Source of the DNA: Glycine soja
Taxonomy: Eukaryota > Streptophyta > Magnoliopsida > Fabales > Fabaceae
Direction: 5' to 3'
DNA: 64,000 nucleotides
Assembly (NCBI RefSeq): GCF_004193775.1
Contig: NC_041018.1
Location: forward strand, 37,240,608-37,304,607
Shown: in pieces, positions 37,235 through 47,976 of the stretch
How positions within the stretch are numbered: position 1 is the stretch's first letter
Layout of the letters: each line of letters opens with the position of its first letter
Made by a program: the position numbers and the translations under genes
Notes under the pieces: generated by a model
Database searches by the model: none
Told to the model about the DNA's origin: nothing
What the model saw: the letters and a program-made list of their open reading frames with translations, nothing else

Positions 37235-39040
37235 AGTAGTTTAGTTAGTTGGTAGTTAACACTATCAATAAATAATAGTACTTCTTAAAAATATCGTGAC
37301 GAAAGCTGGCCTATAAAACTAAGCTTAAATTGGGTCATAACTAGATAAAGCTTAAGATGCCTAAATTTAGTTGTAGTTAAAATTTAAAATCATAGTCGAT
37401 GCAGGCTACAAGTTATAGTGCCCAGGCTAAAAGTTCATATTTAATTTGAGCTTCCAAAATGAGGCTCAAGTCCAATTAAAGCCTTATTTTGTAGGGTTTT
37501 AATTATGGGATGAACTCAAATTACGATATTTTCATATTGAGTTATAAAGGTTCAAATTTAAATTTGTGCTTAAAGCTTAAGTCCTACATTGCATTAGGTT
37601 GGTTTGGTCGATCATCTCAGTCTATTTTACCACCTTTAGAAGACTAAAATGAAAGTGAAAAAATCTAGATAGGAGATGGAGCAGGGAGAAGAAAATCATC
37701 AAAAGAACGAGAAAACTTCTAGGACCAGAAAACCTTTTTTTTCACTCTTTCTAAATGCGAGCTAAAATTATTTTAAAATTCATTTAAAAAAAAATTCAAT
37801 TTATTTTTAAATTTAAGTTAGAAAAAAAAATAGAAATTTGTAGCTATTTCAAACAGGGCCTTAAGTACTTAGTGTTATTTTTTACTTGAAAGTATCTTAA
37901 TAATTTGCGTAATAAAAACAAATATATATTAAAGGTTCAGTGCTTAATTATCAAAATGAAAATTTAATTTTAATTAAAATAATATAAAATAGTTTTATCC
38001 TTAAAGGTCTTTCCTGTAGACATGGAAATATTTTTATATTCTCAATTAATTAAAAATGTTTTAGATATGATTTTTTAAGATAATTTTTATAAAAGTTGAT
38101 AAATTTATCTTATATTATATTTACAATTAGTTGATAGCGTAAAAAAACCTTTATACTTGTTCAGTACAAGTTTAGAGAGACAAATGATCATGTACTACAC
38201 TATTGAATCATCTCAAAAGAGCACTCATTTTTTTTTTTATCATGATATTAATATAAAATAGTTTTCATCAAAAGAAATCATTAATCTTTATTGGGATTGT
38301 GAGCACACATAAGGTGAATATTCCTCCTTTCAAAATGATTTATTTCATACTCAAAAGTCAATCAGGATTTAAATCTTAAACCATTTGGTTAAATGATATA
38401 AGTTATTATCACTTATGTCAACTGTTGTTGATAGTGATGATCCTTCAATAGTATAGTTCAGAAAAAATGAGCATAATATTTGGGGTGGAACTGATTCGGG
38501 TTAAATTGAACTTAGGATAATTTAAGAGCTAACTCAATCAAACATAATTGGATTGTGTTAGATTGGATTTATTATTTTTTGTTAACCAACCTAATTCAAC
38601 CTTAGTTGTATTAATTGGACAGTTAAGTTGACTAATTAAAATAATAATTTATTCTTGAAATTAAAAAATTCAAATAATTATAATGAATTTTGAAAAACTA
38701 AAAAGAGTCCCGATCCAGGAAGACCTCATAGTTAACATTACCAGCAAAGATATATAATATCTCCTTCGTGATTATAAGTTTCAGTATATAAGTATTAGAA
38801 GGATTTAACTTTGCTTGTAGAAATTTAGTCTGCACATAATTAGCATATGGATTTCAACACAAGAAAGCCAAACAACTTACATTAGCAAAAAACAAATGGA
38901 GAAAGTTACGCATTAGAAAATACTAATATATTCATATAAAGCTAATCAAAGCTTATGAACAACGAGGATTAAATTACAAATATATTTCAATCCAAAGCTG
39001 AATTTGATAGTGTGAATTGTAATACATAATAGAATTAGGT
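37235..39040. other. Intergenic DNA with degenerate repeats
   Basis: Short words such as GCTTAAATTGGGTC, GAGGCTCAAGTCCAATTAAA and GGTTGGTTTGGTCGATCATC (37290-37620), and GGGTTAAATTGAACTTAGG (38500), look like remains of dispersed repeats. No gene is supported. Confidence 0.4.
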
Positions 39041-39346
39041 TGGACAAGCGGCCTCACAAATATTAAAAAGGGGGTTGAATTAAGATTTTATTAACTATTC
39101 TTAATTAAAAATTTCTCTTTCTTTAGTATTCCCTAGATTCAATTATTTCTTTGTTAACAAGTTACTAAAATAATAAATAAAGGAAAGTAACTTAAAGAAA
39201 TATAAACAAAACAAAAAGTAAAAGAGTTTAAGAAAAGAGAGAATGCAAAACCGGATTTATACTAGTTCGGCCACAACTCGTGCCTACGTCCAGTCTCCAA
39301 GCAACCCGCTTGAGATTTTCAGTATCCTTATAAAATCCTTTACAAG

Positions 39347-39605
39347 CAATGAACCACAAAGGAATCACCTCCTTTGTGTTCAGTTATTACAACCAAGAAG
39401 TTATGCCCACTTCTTGCAATGAACCCCAAGGAACGTTGGTACCTTGTGTCCAATGATAACAACCAAGAAGTTGTACCCACTTCTTGCAATGGACACAAAA
39501 GACGTTGTCCAGTGATCAACCAAGAAGCAAATCCCACTTCTTGCAATGAACCCAAGGAAGGTTGGTCCCTTGTATTCAGTGTTCAACCAAGAAGACCTTC
39601 TCTTG
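39347..39605. repeat. Four tandem units of 56-70 bp
   Basis: Units start with CAATGAACC/CAATGGACA and end AACCAAGAAG...CCCACTTCTTG. Approximate copies: 39347-39416, 39417-39486, 39487-39542, 39543-39605. The units diverge in the middle, with small deletions. Confidence 0.75.
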
Positions 39606-39789
39606 AAAAATAGTCACCAAGAGTAGGTCTCTTGAAAAGCTTTTTGTAAGAAAGAAGGAGGAGAGGAAAATAGAATAACATGAGTTTTTGCCCAATGAAC
39701 TTTTCTTGACAAAGCAAGTGTTGAACAAAAACTCTTAAAAAGATGTTTAGAATGAATGAATGAAATCAATTATTGAAATTCGTGTCATG

Positions 39790-40020
39790 ATCACATATTT
39801 ATAGCCATTTGATGACTCTTGAAGAAACCATGTTAAAAGTTGTGACTCTTGGCAATTTCTTCAAAACTAGTCACTTTAAAAGTTGTGACTCTCTTCAAAA
39901 CTAGTTACTTTAAAAGTTGTGACCCTCTTCAAAACAAGTCACTTTAAAAGTTGTGACTCTTGGCAAATTCTTCAAAAATCAGCCACTTTAAAAATTGTGA
40001 CTCTTGACAATTTATTTTTC
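39790..40020. repeat. Tandem TTTAAAAGTTGTGACTCTT units
   Basis: Five or more copies of (CA)CTTTAAAAGTTGTGACTCTT with intervening TTCTTCAAAAC(T/C)AG, about 40-60 bp apart. Confidence 0.7.
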
Positions 40021-40029
40021 AAAACCAGC

Positions 40030-40335
40030 CACTAGTAATCGATTACCATTATAGTGTAATCGATTACACATCAACAGTTGTGACTCTTCATGTTTAGATT
40101 TGAAAACCAACGTTTAGAAATACTGGTAATCGGTTACAAATGTTGTGTAATCAATTACACAAGTTTGAAAATATTTTATCACAAGTTATGACTCTTGAAA
40201 TTTGAATTTCAACGTTCAAAAATATTGGTAATCGATTACATGCCCATAGTAATCAATTACTACTTTGTAAATCAGTTATAAAACTGTTTTGGGCTTCTAG
40301 TAATCGATTATTGTCTTATGGTAATCGATTACCAA
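40030..40335. repeat. Cluster of eight palindromic TAATCGATTA-type motifs
   Basis: TAATCGATTA or one-base variants (TAATCAATTA, TAATCGGTTA) occur eight times in about 300 bp, often extended to GTAATCGATTAC. They lie in pairs with spacings of about 20 bp within a pair and 60-90 bp between pairs. Confidence 0.85.
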
Positions 40336-40686
40336 AGAGTAAAAACTCTGGTAAAAGATTTTTCTTTGAAAAATTCTTTTGGACAAATTGTGTTATTCAA
40401 TCTTTTCTTTGAAAAAAATCTTTTTAAACTTATCTTGATGTTTTTCTTGAGGTTCTTGCATATCTTGAGTCTTCTCTTGAATCTTCACTTGAATCTTGAT
40501 TCTTGATTGAATGACTCTTTGATTCTTGAAACTTGCTTGAATCTTGATTCTTGACTTGAGTCTTTGGCATCATCAAAATAAGCTTGGAAGCTTTGCTTCC
40601 ACAAATTATTGTATTAGTAATGTAGGTTGGAAACTCATGATACCCAATTCAATTATAATGGGATAAGCTATAAGTTATAAGGCTAG

Positions 40687-42905
40687 CACTACTACAAAAT
40701 TTACTTTTAACATCATTAGAATAACATCAATTTTATAGAAAATCAATGTAAACCAAAACATGGTGGCATAATCGTAAATAATGTGACTTCGTGAACATCG
40801 ATTTTTCGCGCTTTTGGCAGTTCACTCGTCTCCCTCACGACTCATCTCCCTCACAAACCCTTTGTTAGTCTCACTCTCACTCTTGCGACACTGAAACCAC
40901 CCTTTGCTCACGGTGAAACCACTCTCGCTCACGGTGAAACCATTGTTGTGTCGCTCACGGTGTTGTCACTGTCAGTCTCATTCTTGCTCACAGTGTAGGT
41001 ATCATAGTCACTCTCGCTCTCACGGTATGTTTTTATCTCGAAGTTTTTTTTCGACAGTGAAATCATGGTTTTGGTTATTTTAGTTGTTTTTTTACTGTGT
41101 TTTGGTTGGATTCGACATTGTTTTGGTTGTTCTGTTTGTTCATGGTTTTGGTTATTTTGGTTATTTTTTACATTGTTTTGGTTATTCTAGTTGTTCATGG
41201 TTCGGGTTGTTTTTTATAGTGTAGGCCTTCCAAAGTATCTAAGTGATACTGCAAAATAAACAATTTAGGCCTTTTTTTGACAATGAAATCAATGAAATTT
41301 TACTTAGGTTTTGGTTTACTTAGGTTCTATTTTGGTTTTAGATTTACTTAGGTTCTATTTTGCATGGTTTTGGTTATTCCTCATTATATTAGTTGCATGG
41401 AATAAGCTCCTAAATAAGCATGGTGCATAGTTAGTTTGTGCATGGATCAATTAGTGGATTTAGATGGTTTGACAAAATCCACTTAATGTCATGTTTATAT
41501 TGTAAGTGGAGTTTAGAAATGATGGATGAAGATCAACATAACTGGAAGGAAATGACTAACACAATAATGAAGATTAACAAAAAAGCAAAGGAAAGATTCA
41601 ACATTGTTCATGTTATGGATCATGTTAGAAATTTCAACACTATTCTCAAATAAACATGACATGATATAACACATTTTCTTATATTACTTTGCTTGTTAAA
41701 TGTAGTCTTATGGTGAAGTTAGTAGGTTATTTCCTGTAAGATGGAAAGATGAACTAGAGCCTACTTGATATCTACTACACTTTAGTGGCAACATGCACTC
41801 TGTTACATATAACCAAGATTTGATGAGCCTAACTCTACTAATCGGATGGACAGAACCCAAAGAGTTCTATGGGCTCATTGGAAATCATCAGGTGATCTTG
41901 ACCCACTTTGGACAGAGTGTTTTCCTCCTCACCATCTTCAAAAGCATCTCTGAACCAAAAGCTTACCCTTAATGGCACTCCTTGTACCACCAAATTTTTA
42001 ACTCAATCACTTTTAAAGTCCCGTTGACTGAGTACAAAGTGACTAACAGTAGTTTGGTGAGTAGTTAAGCACTCCTCTATATGTCAAATTTTAAAATCAT
42101 ATACATATCTAATATGAATTTCATGTTAATTTTAAGATGTGTCGAGTACCATGTACTCATTTATGAAAACTGTAAGATTCACCCATCTGAACTTGGAAGG
42201 GACTACAGAGTGTAGGATAGTTTATAATCATTATAGGAAGACTGCAAAAATTAGAAATGAATGGAGAGATTTTTACACAATCAAAAAATTTTATTATTGG
42301 AATATATTTGAGTTCCTAGATAACTTTTAACTTTGTTTTATTTTGGATTTGTTAGTAATTAAAGTACATTATTACTCTACTATTATCAATCTGTAAAATT
42401 TTATTTATAAGTCTTGGTGATATATTTTGTGAGACATATTGGAACATTCTAAACACATTTGTGGTATATTTTGTTTATAAATGTTTAGAACTACTATTGG
42501 TGCATGATATATTTTGTTTATAACTTTTGGTGCATGACTTATTTTATGTGATTTTTTATAACTTCGAATGATGAGTTGTGATATGAATTAATTATAGGTT
42601 GGTAATTAAAAAAACAAATAGGATATTAAAAAAAATCCAAAAAACAACATCGATTTTAAGAAAAATTAATGTTGTCTGTAAACAACATCGGTTTTTTTTG
42701 TTTACTGACAACATCGATTTTTGGTAATAAGAAAACAACATCAATTTTTATAAAAAATCGATGTTGTTTTTTTGCTAAAACAACATCAGCTTTTAAACAA
42801 CCGATATTAATATTGATACTTTAACGTCGGTAGTTTAAATATCGGTTAATAATCGATGTTAAAAGTTCTTAATAACTTATGTAAAAAGCCTATTTTCTAA
42901 TAGTG
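40687..42905. mobile_element. CACTA-like element, 2.2 kb, with B3-like remnants
   Basis: The left end is CACTACTACAAAATTTACTT; the reverse complement of the right end is CACTATTAGAAAATAGGCTT. Both start CACTA. Subterminal ACATCGATTTTT/AAAAATCGATGTT repeats are dense at 42640-42860, with single copies at the left (AACATCATT, ATCGATTTTTCG). The flanking triplets TAG and TGA do not match, so the target duplication is lost or one end is misplaced. From memory, CACTATTAGAAAA is the kind of end found on soybean Tgm CACTA elements. No transposase seen. Confidence 0.6.
41438..42330 (+). pseudogene. Decayed B3-domain-like gene remnant
   Basis: Several frames, interrupted by stops, look like pieces of a plant B3-type DNA-binding gene: FRWFDKIHLMSCLYCKWSLE with KAKERFNIVHVMDHVRNFN (41450-41640); then SVTYNQDLMSLTLLIGW, KEFYGLIGNHQVILTHFG and VFLLTIFKSISEPKAYP (about 41790-42000, broken by a stop); then KIRNEWRDFYTIKKFYYWNI and FEFLDNF (about 42245-42328), which is like the 'GW..F...N.L..GD...FE' end of B3 domains. 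The family call is moderate; frames do not join without stops. Confidence 0.4.
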
Positions 42906-43204
42906 TGAGTTCAATGTCTAATTTAGTCATTAAATTTGTAACACATTGATATTTAAGTTCTTGAAAGATAAAAAAATAAAATATTATCCTTGAATTTTCT
43001 AAAAGTGCGGCAAATTCATCTCATTGTCAATTTTCTCCATTAATCCAAATGGTTAATCCTACTTAGCATTACTGGACTTATTTGTCATTTTAACTTTTGT
43101 TGTGGGTTGCTGACAGAAAGGGACTAATTTGTCACCAAAATTTTGACGGACTAATTTGTCGTTTGAAGAAATATAGATATTTCTTGGACAAATTATGTTT
43201 TTAG

Positions 43205-43401
43205 AACACATTGCCCATTCCCAAATATCCATCATCGATCGCGCCCTTTACCCGGGCCTCATGCTTACCATTGTCGCCATCCACTCCCAACTTCGCTACC
43301 TCTGCCTTTTCATCCACATGTACGAGGTTTGCATTCTCATGAACCCTTTCTTCGCCAAAGATATCAAGGACTCCGGTGTCGACATCTTCCACATTCGTGA
43401 G
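43205..43401 (+). pseudogene. Orphan exon-like coding fragment, gene unknown
   Basis: A GC-richer island of about 200 bp, preceded by TTTTAG and followed by GTATGC, i.e. bounded like an exon. The plus frame is open with C/T-ending codons typical of plant coding DNA: IAHSQISIIDRALYPGLMLT, then IVAIHSQLRYLCLFIHMYEV and MNPFFAKDIKDSGVDIFHIR. I do not recognise the protein. No neighbouring exons seen. It may be a captured or stranded exon 300 bp right of the CACTA-like element. The opposite-strand frame is a shadow. Confidence 0.4.
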
Positions 43402-43409
43402 GTATGCGT

Positions 43410-44632
43410 TCTCACAAAAAAAATATTATGTACTCTTTGATTTTCAAGAAATTTATATAAACATTTTTACAAATATTTTTTATTAACCAAAAAAATTTTA
43501 GTTATTCATAAGTAGGAGTGGACCCAGGGTTGAAAAGTAGAGGGGCATTAATGACAAATTTTCTAAAAACTTATTTTTATTTATCACTAACAATTGTTCA
43601 TAACAAAAATTAAATTAAGATAATTTTCAATGAAAAAATAGAAATTAAAATAATTAAATTATTGATACAAATATTTAAATTAATTACATTTTTTACACAT
43701 ACAATACAAATTAACACATGAAAATAAATAAAAGACTTTATTTTATGAGATAAGAAACAAATAAAACTATCAAAACATGATTGTTAATGCTACAATATGA
43801 GAAAAAAGAATATGCACTAATAGTGTAAGATAGTTTTACATAATCATCTAATCACACATCACTGTTTGTAGTAAGTTTGTTAAATTTTGTAATAACTAAC
43901 TTAAAAATCATATAAATGATGACTTGTGATTGAATTACATTATAAAATTATTTTATATTATCAATGCATAATCATTAAATTCTTAAAATATACTTGTATG
44001 AGTCTATATCGGTTACTACATAATTGAATATGATATGTTTTATTAATAAAATAATTTATTAAGATATGTTCTACATTTCTACTAATAATGGAATTTAAAA
44101 ATTTCAAAAGAATTAAAATTGAATGACTTTTCTAAGTTTATCTTGAATTTTTTTAAGGATATTTATTTAACAAGCAGGGACATGATCCAAAAAAAAAATT
44201 CCACATGTACAATAAAAAGCCTTTAAAGTAGAGTAAAATATGATATAATAATTTAAAATTAATAAAATAAAAAAATTATAATCAGAATATTAACTAGGAA
44301 ACTTTCAAAAAATAAATGAGGAGGGTCATAGACCCTTGAATAACAAATAGGTCTGCCCTGTTCATAAGAGTCTTGATTTCCAGGATTCAAATTCCTAAAA
44401 ATCATGATTTTTGGGTACTAGAAAACTTCCCTTGTACGAAATTATCCCAATTAAAATAGGTCATTATGCCTTTCTTGGGGCCAAAACATTGAAGAACATT
44501 TTTTTTAAGATAAGAGCAATGTTGTTAATTTATTCTAATTAAATTAACTTTTAATTACACAAATTATTTAAATGAAACTCTAATTAATTTTAATGAAAAA
44601 AACTACACAAAAAGTATTTAAGAAATTATACA
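43410..44632. other. AT-rich intergenic DNA between CACTA-like and Mutator-like elements
   Basis: Contains a MITE (43808-43972). No genes seen. 'AGTGGACCCAGGGTTGAAAA' near 43520 and 'GGGTCATAGACCC' near 44320 may be repeat remnants. Confidence 0.4.
43808..43972. mobile_element. MITE, about 165 bp
   Basis: The left end ATGCACTAATAGTGTAAGAT, followed by AGTTTTACATAATCA and CTAATCACACATCA, pairs with the reverse complement of the right end (ATGCATTGATAATATAAAAT, then AATTTTATAATGTAA and TTCAATCACAAGTCA). Related to the element at 15318-15465. Confidence 0.55.
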
Positions 44633-45464
44633 TAATTTTTGTGAGTGAATAAACATTTTGTTCCCTGTCTTTGTAGCCATTTTACAAATTAATCTATATC
44701 CTATTAAAATGTAAAAAATAGTCTCTATCTTTATATCCGTTATGCAAATAAGTCTCTACTGTTAAAATTCAATTTCCACTGTTAGTCATATGTTTATGTG
44801 GCAAGTCTTAGTCCATGTATGCAAACCTATGTGGCAAGTCTTAGTTCATGTAAGAAAACTCATGTGGCAAGTTTTTGGACTGAATTGAAAAATTATGATA
44901 AGTTAGGATAAAAACCATTCAAAAATTAAGTAAACCTATTTTTCCCAAAACGGTTTCACTGCCTTACTGTGATTTCATAGGTTTTTTCACTATTCGCGCT
45001 TCGCTCTTGCCTTACTGCATTCCCTTCGTTGGTGATTGTCACTCTTCGTGCTTCGCTCTTGACTCCGGTTCGCATTCGTTTCATGGTTGTTTTGCGTTCG
45101 TTTTCATTTGCATTGTTTTTGTGGTTGTTTTGCATTTTCGCATTTTTGTTTTTCATTTTGGTCTGTGTATTGGTGAACCAGTTCGTCGTTTTGGTCTTCA
45201 GTCATATAAATCGTTGTGATGTGTTGATTAAGGTTTGATGAAGAACGATTTATATTCTCTTGTGTTTTTGGGGTTTTATATGTTGAAGGGTTTTGATATA
45301 GCGTGGATTCATTGTTACTCTGTTTTATGGTCCTTTATTATTTTGATTTATGATGCTCTATTTTTATACATGAAATTGCATTTTGTTGTGTGATGTGCCT
45401 ATGTTTGAGTTAGATTTTTTATTTCCTAATATATGGCATTGTTTGTGGTTTCTGATTGTGTAGA

Positions 45465-46471
45465 ATGGATGGCAATATAAATTTAATATTGCACCATGGA
45501 GGAAGATTCACTCCACATGCCAGTGATGGAAAGGTTGAATATATAGGCGGAGAATTTGACGTTTGGGAGGATATATCTGCAGATTACATTAACATATTTA
45601 TCCTATATGATCTGGTGAAAGCATGTAAGAAGTATAGCAGTATAGGAGATTGTTTTTGGTTGATTGATAATGACTTAGATTTTAATCATGGGTTAAGGAG
45701 TTGTACAACAGATGGAGATATATTATACTTAGTGAGGGATGCTTTGGAAAATGAGAATGAGATAAACATTTATTTTCATCATGAAGTAGATCCAATTCCA
45801 GAAGAAGTCCCACAAATGTTGTACTTGAAATGTCATCCAATTCTAAAAGCTAGTAATGAGGATGATTTAGATGATGTACCTATTGATGGCCATGAGGAAG
45901 GTAAATTTTAATCGATCTCTACTTGGTCCAACATGGTTAGCATAATTTTGGAATTTAATGTTTATAATTGATTAATATAATTTATTTGTACTTGATCACC
46001 ATTGATGCAGATGTTGGTGGTGGAGAAAAAGGTATTAATGTGGACGTTGGTGGTGGTGAAGAGAGAGATGTTGGTGGTGATGAGGAGGAAAAGGTTGGTA
46101 ATCCTAATGATGAAGATGACAATGATGAGGATGAGTGGTTTACAGATTTCTCTTGTACGAGGAAGGAAATTGAATTTGAAACAGATGGTTATCATTCAAA
46201 GGAGCTCAAAAACCCCATTAGTAGTGATGATGAAGATGAGGATGTTGACAAAGTTTATCCTCAATATAATGAAAGTAGTCGAGTTGGTGAAGAGAAGTTG
46301 AAATTAAGGATGGAGTTTGGTACTCTGGCTGAATTTAAATCTGCCTTAAGGGAGTATAACATATTCATGGGCAGGGAGTTCAAGTGGAAGAAGAATGATA
46401 AACAGAGGGCTAGAGCAAAATGCAAGAACGCATGTTGTGAAGACCCATTTTTTGTTTTATTTTGTTATTAG
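45465..46471 (+). pseudogene. Truncated MuDR-type transposase gene (N-terminal part only)
   Basis: Exons 45465-45900 and 46011-46471 (GT-AG, Asp codon split) give 298 residues and a stop. The start is an ATG two bases (one A after the AG) past a plausible acceptor (TTGTGTAG), consistent with a 5' UTR intron. Residues 1-110 (GNINLILHHGGRFTPHASDG, VKACKKYSSIGDCFWL, INIYFHHEVDPIPEE) are the PB1-like MuDR N-terminal domain. An acidic linker (GNPNDEDDNDEDEWF) follows. The end, MEFGTLAEFKSALREYNIFM and REFKWKKNDKQRARAKCKN, is the MuDR DNA-binding/plant-transposase domain. The protein then stops soon after ACCEDPF. The MULE catalytic (DDE) domain and the CCHC zinc knuckle are missing. Not an active transposase; a DNA-binding product is conceivable. 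Confidence 0.82.
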
Positions 46472-46819
46472 GATGTGTAGTTGGATATGACTAATTTTTA
46501 TTCAGTAGGTACTAGTCTATGTTGTGTACTTTGGTACTTTAAATTTGAAAGCTTGAACGATGTAAACATTATGGTATTTATCTATGAAAGCTTGACTTAT
46601 CTATTTTGGTTTATGGTGTGAAAGCTTTATATGGTGTTAAAGCTTGCCCTGCTGAACGATTGCTTGTAACAAGCATGCTTTGGTCTGTGAAATGAAATTA
46701 TGGCTGAGCCATGTTAGTTCTCTGGTTTAGGAAGTGTCAAATGATATTTGCTAACAATTCTCTAGACTAGGACCACTGTTAAACCTTACAGCAACTTCTA
46801 GACTTTGAAAAATAATCAC

Positions 46820-47240
46820 ATGATTTAATGTCATGTTTCTTCTCTTTCTCTTATAATCACATGACCACATTTGTTTTATTAAAGCAACAAGAAAAATGCG
46901 GATGAGCTGGGCACCACATCTGTTTTATTAGAACAACAACAACAACAACAACAAAAATGTTGATAAATGTGTTTTATTACATGATTTAATGTCCTGATTC
47001 TTCTCTTTCTCTTATAATCACATGACCACAACAACAACAACGCTTTATCCCACTAGGTGGGGTCGGCTACATGGATCAACTTCCGCCATAATGTTCTATC
47101 AAGTATTACAGCAACAAGAAAAATGCAGATGAACTGGGTACCACATCTGTTTTATTACAACAACAAGAAAAATGTTGATAAATGTGTTTTATTACATGAT
47201 TTAATGTCCTATTTCTTCTCTTTCTCTTATAATCATTGCA
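46820..47240. repeat. Duplicated segments in the MULE interior
   Basis: TTCTTCTCTTTCTCTTATAA (with TCACATGACCACA or a diverged end) occurs near 46837, 46998 and 47212. CAACAAGAAAAATGC(G/A)GATGA(G/A)CTGGG occurs near 46886 and 47112. AAATGTTGATAAATGTGTTT occurs near 46955 and 47170. These are two or three diverged copies of a segment of about 160-220 bp, between the 3' ends of the two convergent genes. Confidence 0.7.
47028..47100 (-). mobile_element. 3' end of a non-LTR retroelement (RTE-LINE/SINE type)
   Basis: Minus-strand reading gives GTAGCCGACCCCACCTAGTG, then GGATAAAGCGTTGTTGTTGTTG spread to the end. Short TTG repeats after a 'GCCGACCCCAC(C/T)TAGTGGGATAA' tail are, from memory, the 3' terminus of plant RTE-like LINEs and related SINEs. 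Only the 3' tail is present. Confidence 0.5.
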
Positions 47241-47614
47241 TTTTCTGTTGTACCACATCTGACAACAGTAGACACATTAATGAGTATGTTTAGATAATGA
47301 TAAATAAATAAAAATAAAATTATATTTAATTGAACTGGGTTTAGGTGAATTGATTAAACTACATTTTTCCCATTTAATTAGCAAACATCAACGCAATCAA
47401 CACCACAGAAGTATAAACAATTATATGATATTTGATCAAGTTGAGCATCATTCTATTGTTCTGCAAAGTAATTGACAATAGATAGACCCAAATCAAATTT
47501 CAAATGAAAAACTTGAGGAACTGCAAAGTAACTGATAATAGCAACAAAAACTTGAGGAACTTCATTCACAATATTTCTTCAGCAAAACAATACTTATAAT
47601 GTCACAAGATGCTA

Positions 47615-47976
47615 CTACAAATTTTTCCTAAAATATATTCCCCCTAAAACTAACATTATAATTAAAAATGAAAAACCTAACAACACAATGTTTGTTAAAT
47701 TTCTCATTTTCTTCTGCAATGCTTCAATTTGTAGGTTCAAATCAGCCACTATCATTGATTCTCTTGTGACAGAAGAATGATTAGAAACTTGGTTTTCTTC
47801 TTCAACCCATTCAAAAATTGACAGTTATCTGGGTCTGTTTGGGGCAATACACAAGTATAGAATAACCTTCCTGGGTTCCTCCTTGTTCTTGTAGTTTGAA
47901 TAGCTGCACGTCTTCCATGGTGGCATTGGCGAATGGTTCTACTAGAAAATGCAGAAGAACTGTCACTTACAGGCAT
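47615..47976 (-). pseudogene. GRF-type zinc-finger gene with one-base frameshift
   Basis: From a Met at 47976, the minus frame reads MPVSDSSSAF, then QCHHGRRAAIQTTRTRRNPG, RLFYTCVLPQTDPDNCQF. This is a GRF zinc finger (two Cys/His near the start, NPGR-F--C, then a last Cys). The frame then runs into LNGLKKKTKF and an early stop at 47752. In the next frame the expected family tail follows: EWVEEENQVSN, IVADLNLQIEALQKKMRNL (coiled coil) and a membrane segment (IVLLGFSFLIIMLVLGGIYF), ending at 47615. The switch lies in a T5 run (A5 on plus, near 47813), as if one T had been lost. Upstream in-frame sequence to 48162 looks like a 5' leader. Known: small GRF finger plus coiled coil plus TM proteins are common in legumes. 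Confidence 0.6.

Larger units (their letters stand above)
39040..40620. repeat. Glycine-type dispersed repeat (possible LTR element fragment)
   Basis: It starts near AAGGGGGTTGAATTAAGATT, with GTTCGGCCACAACTCGTGCC and CAAGCAACCCGCTTGAGATT, sequence I recall as very common in soybean intergenic DNA. It contains two separate internal arrays (39347-39605 and 39790-40020) and the TAATCGATTA cluster, and ends in CTTGAATCTTGATTC-like repeats near 40450-40560. The translated frames are repeat artefacts. Class (LTR or other) not settled. Confidence 0.5.

Noticed and set aside
39340..39613. Frames on both strands with repeated Thr-Ser-Cys-Asn or Ala-Arg-Ser-Gly motifs
   Set aside because: They follow the 56-70-bp tandem repeats, not a protein family.
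39790..40335. Repeat arrays as a CRISPR
   Set aside because: Plant nuclear DNA, irregular spacing, diverged units and no cas genes.
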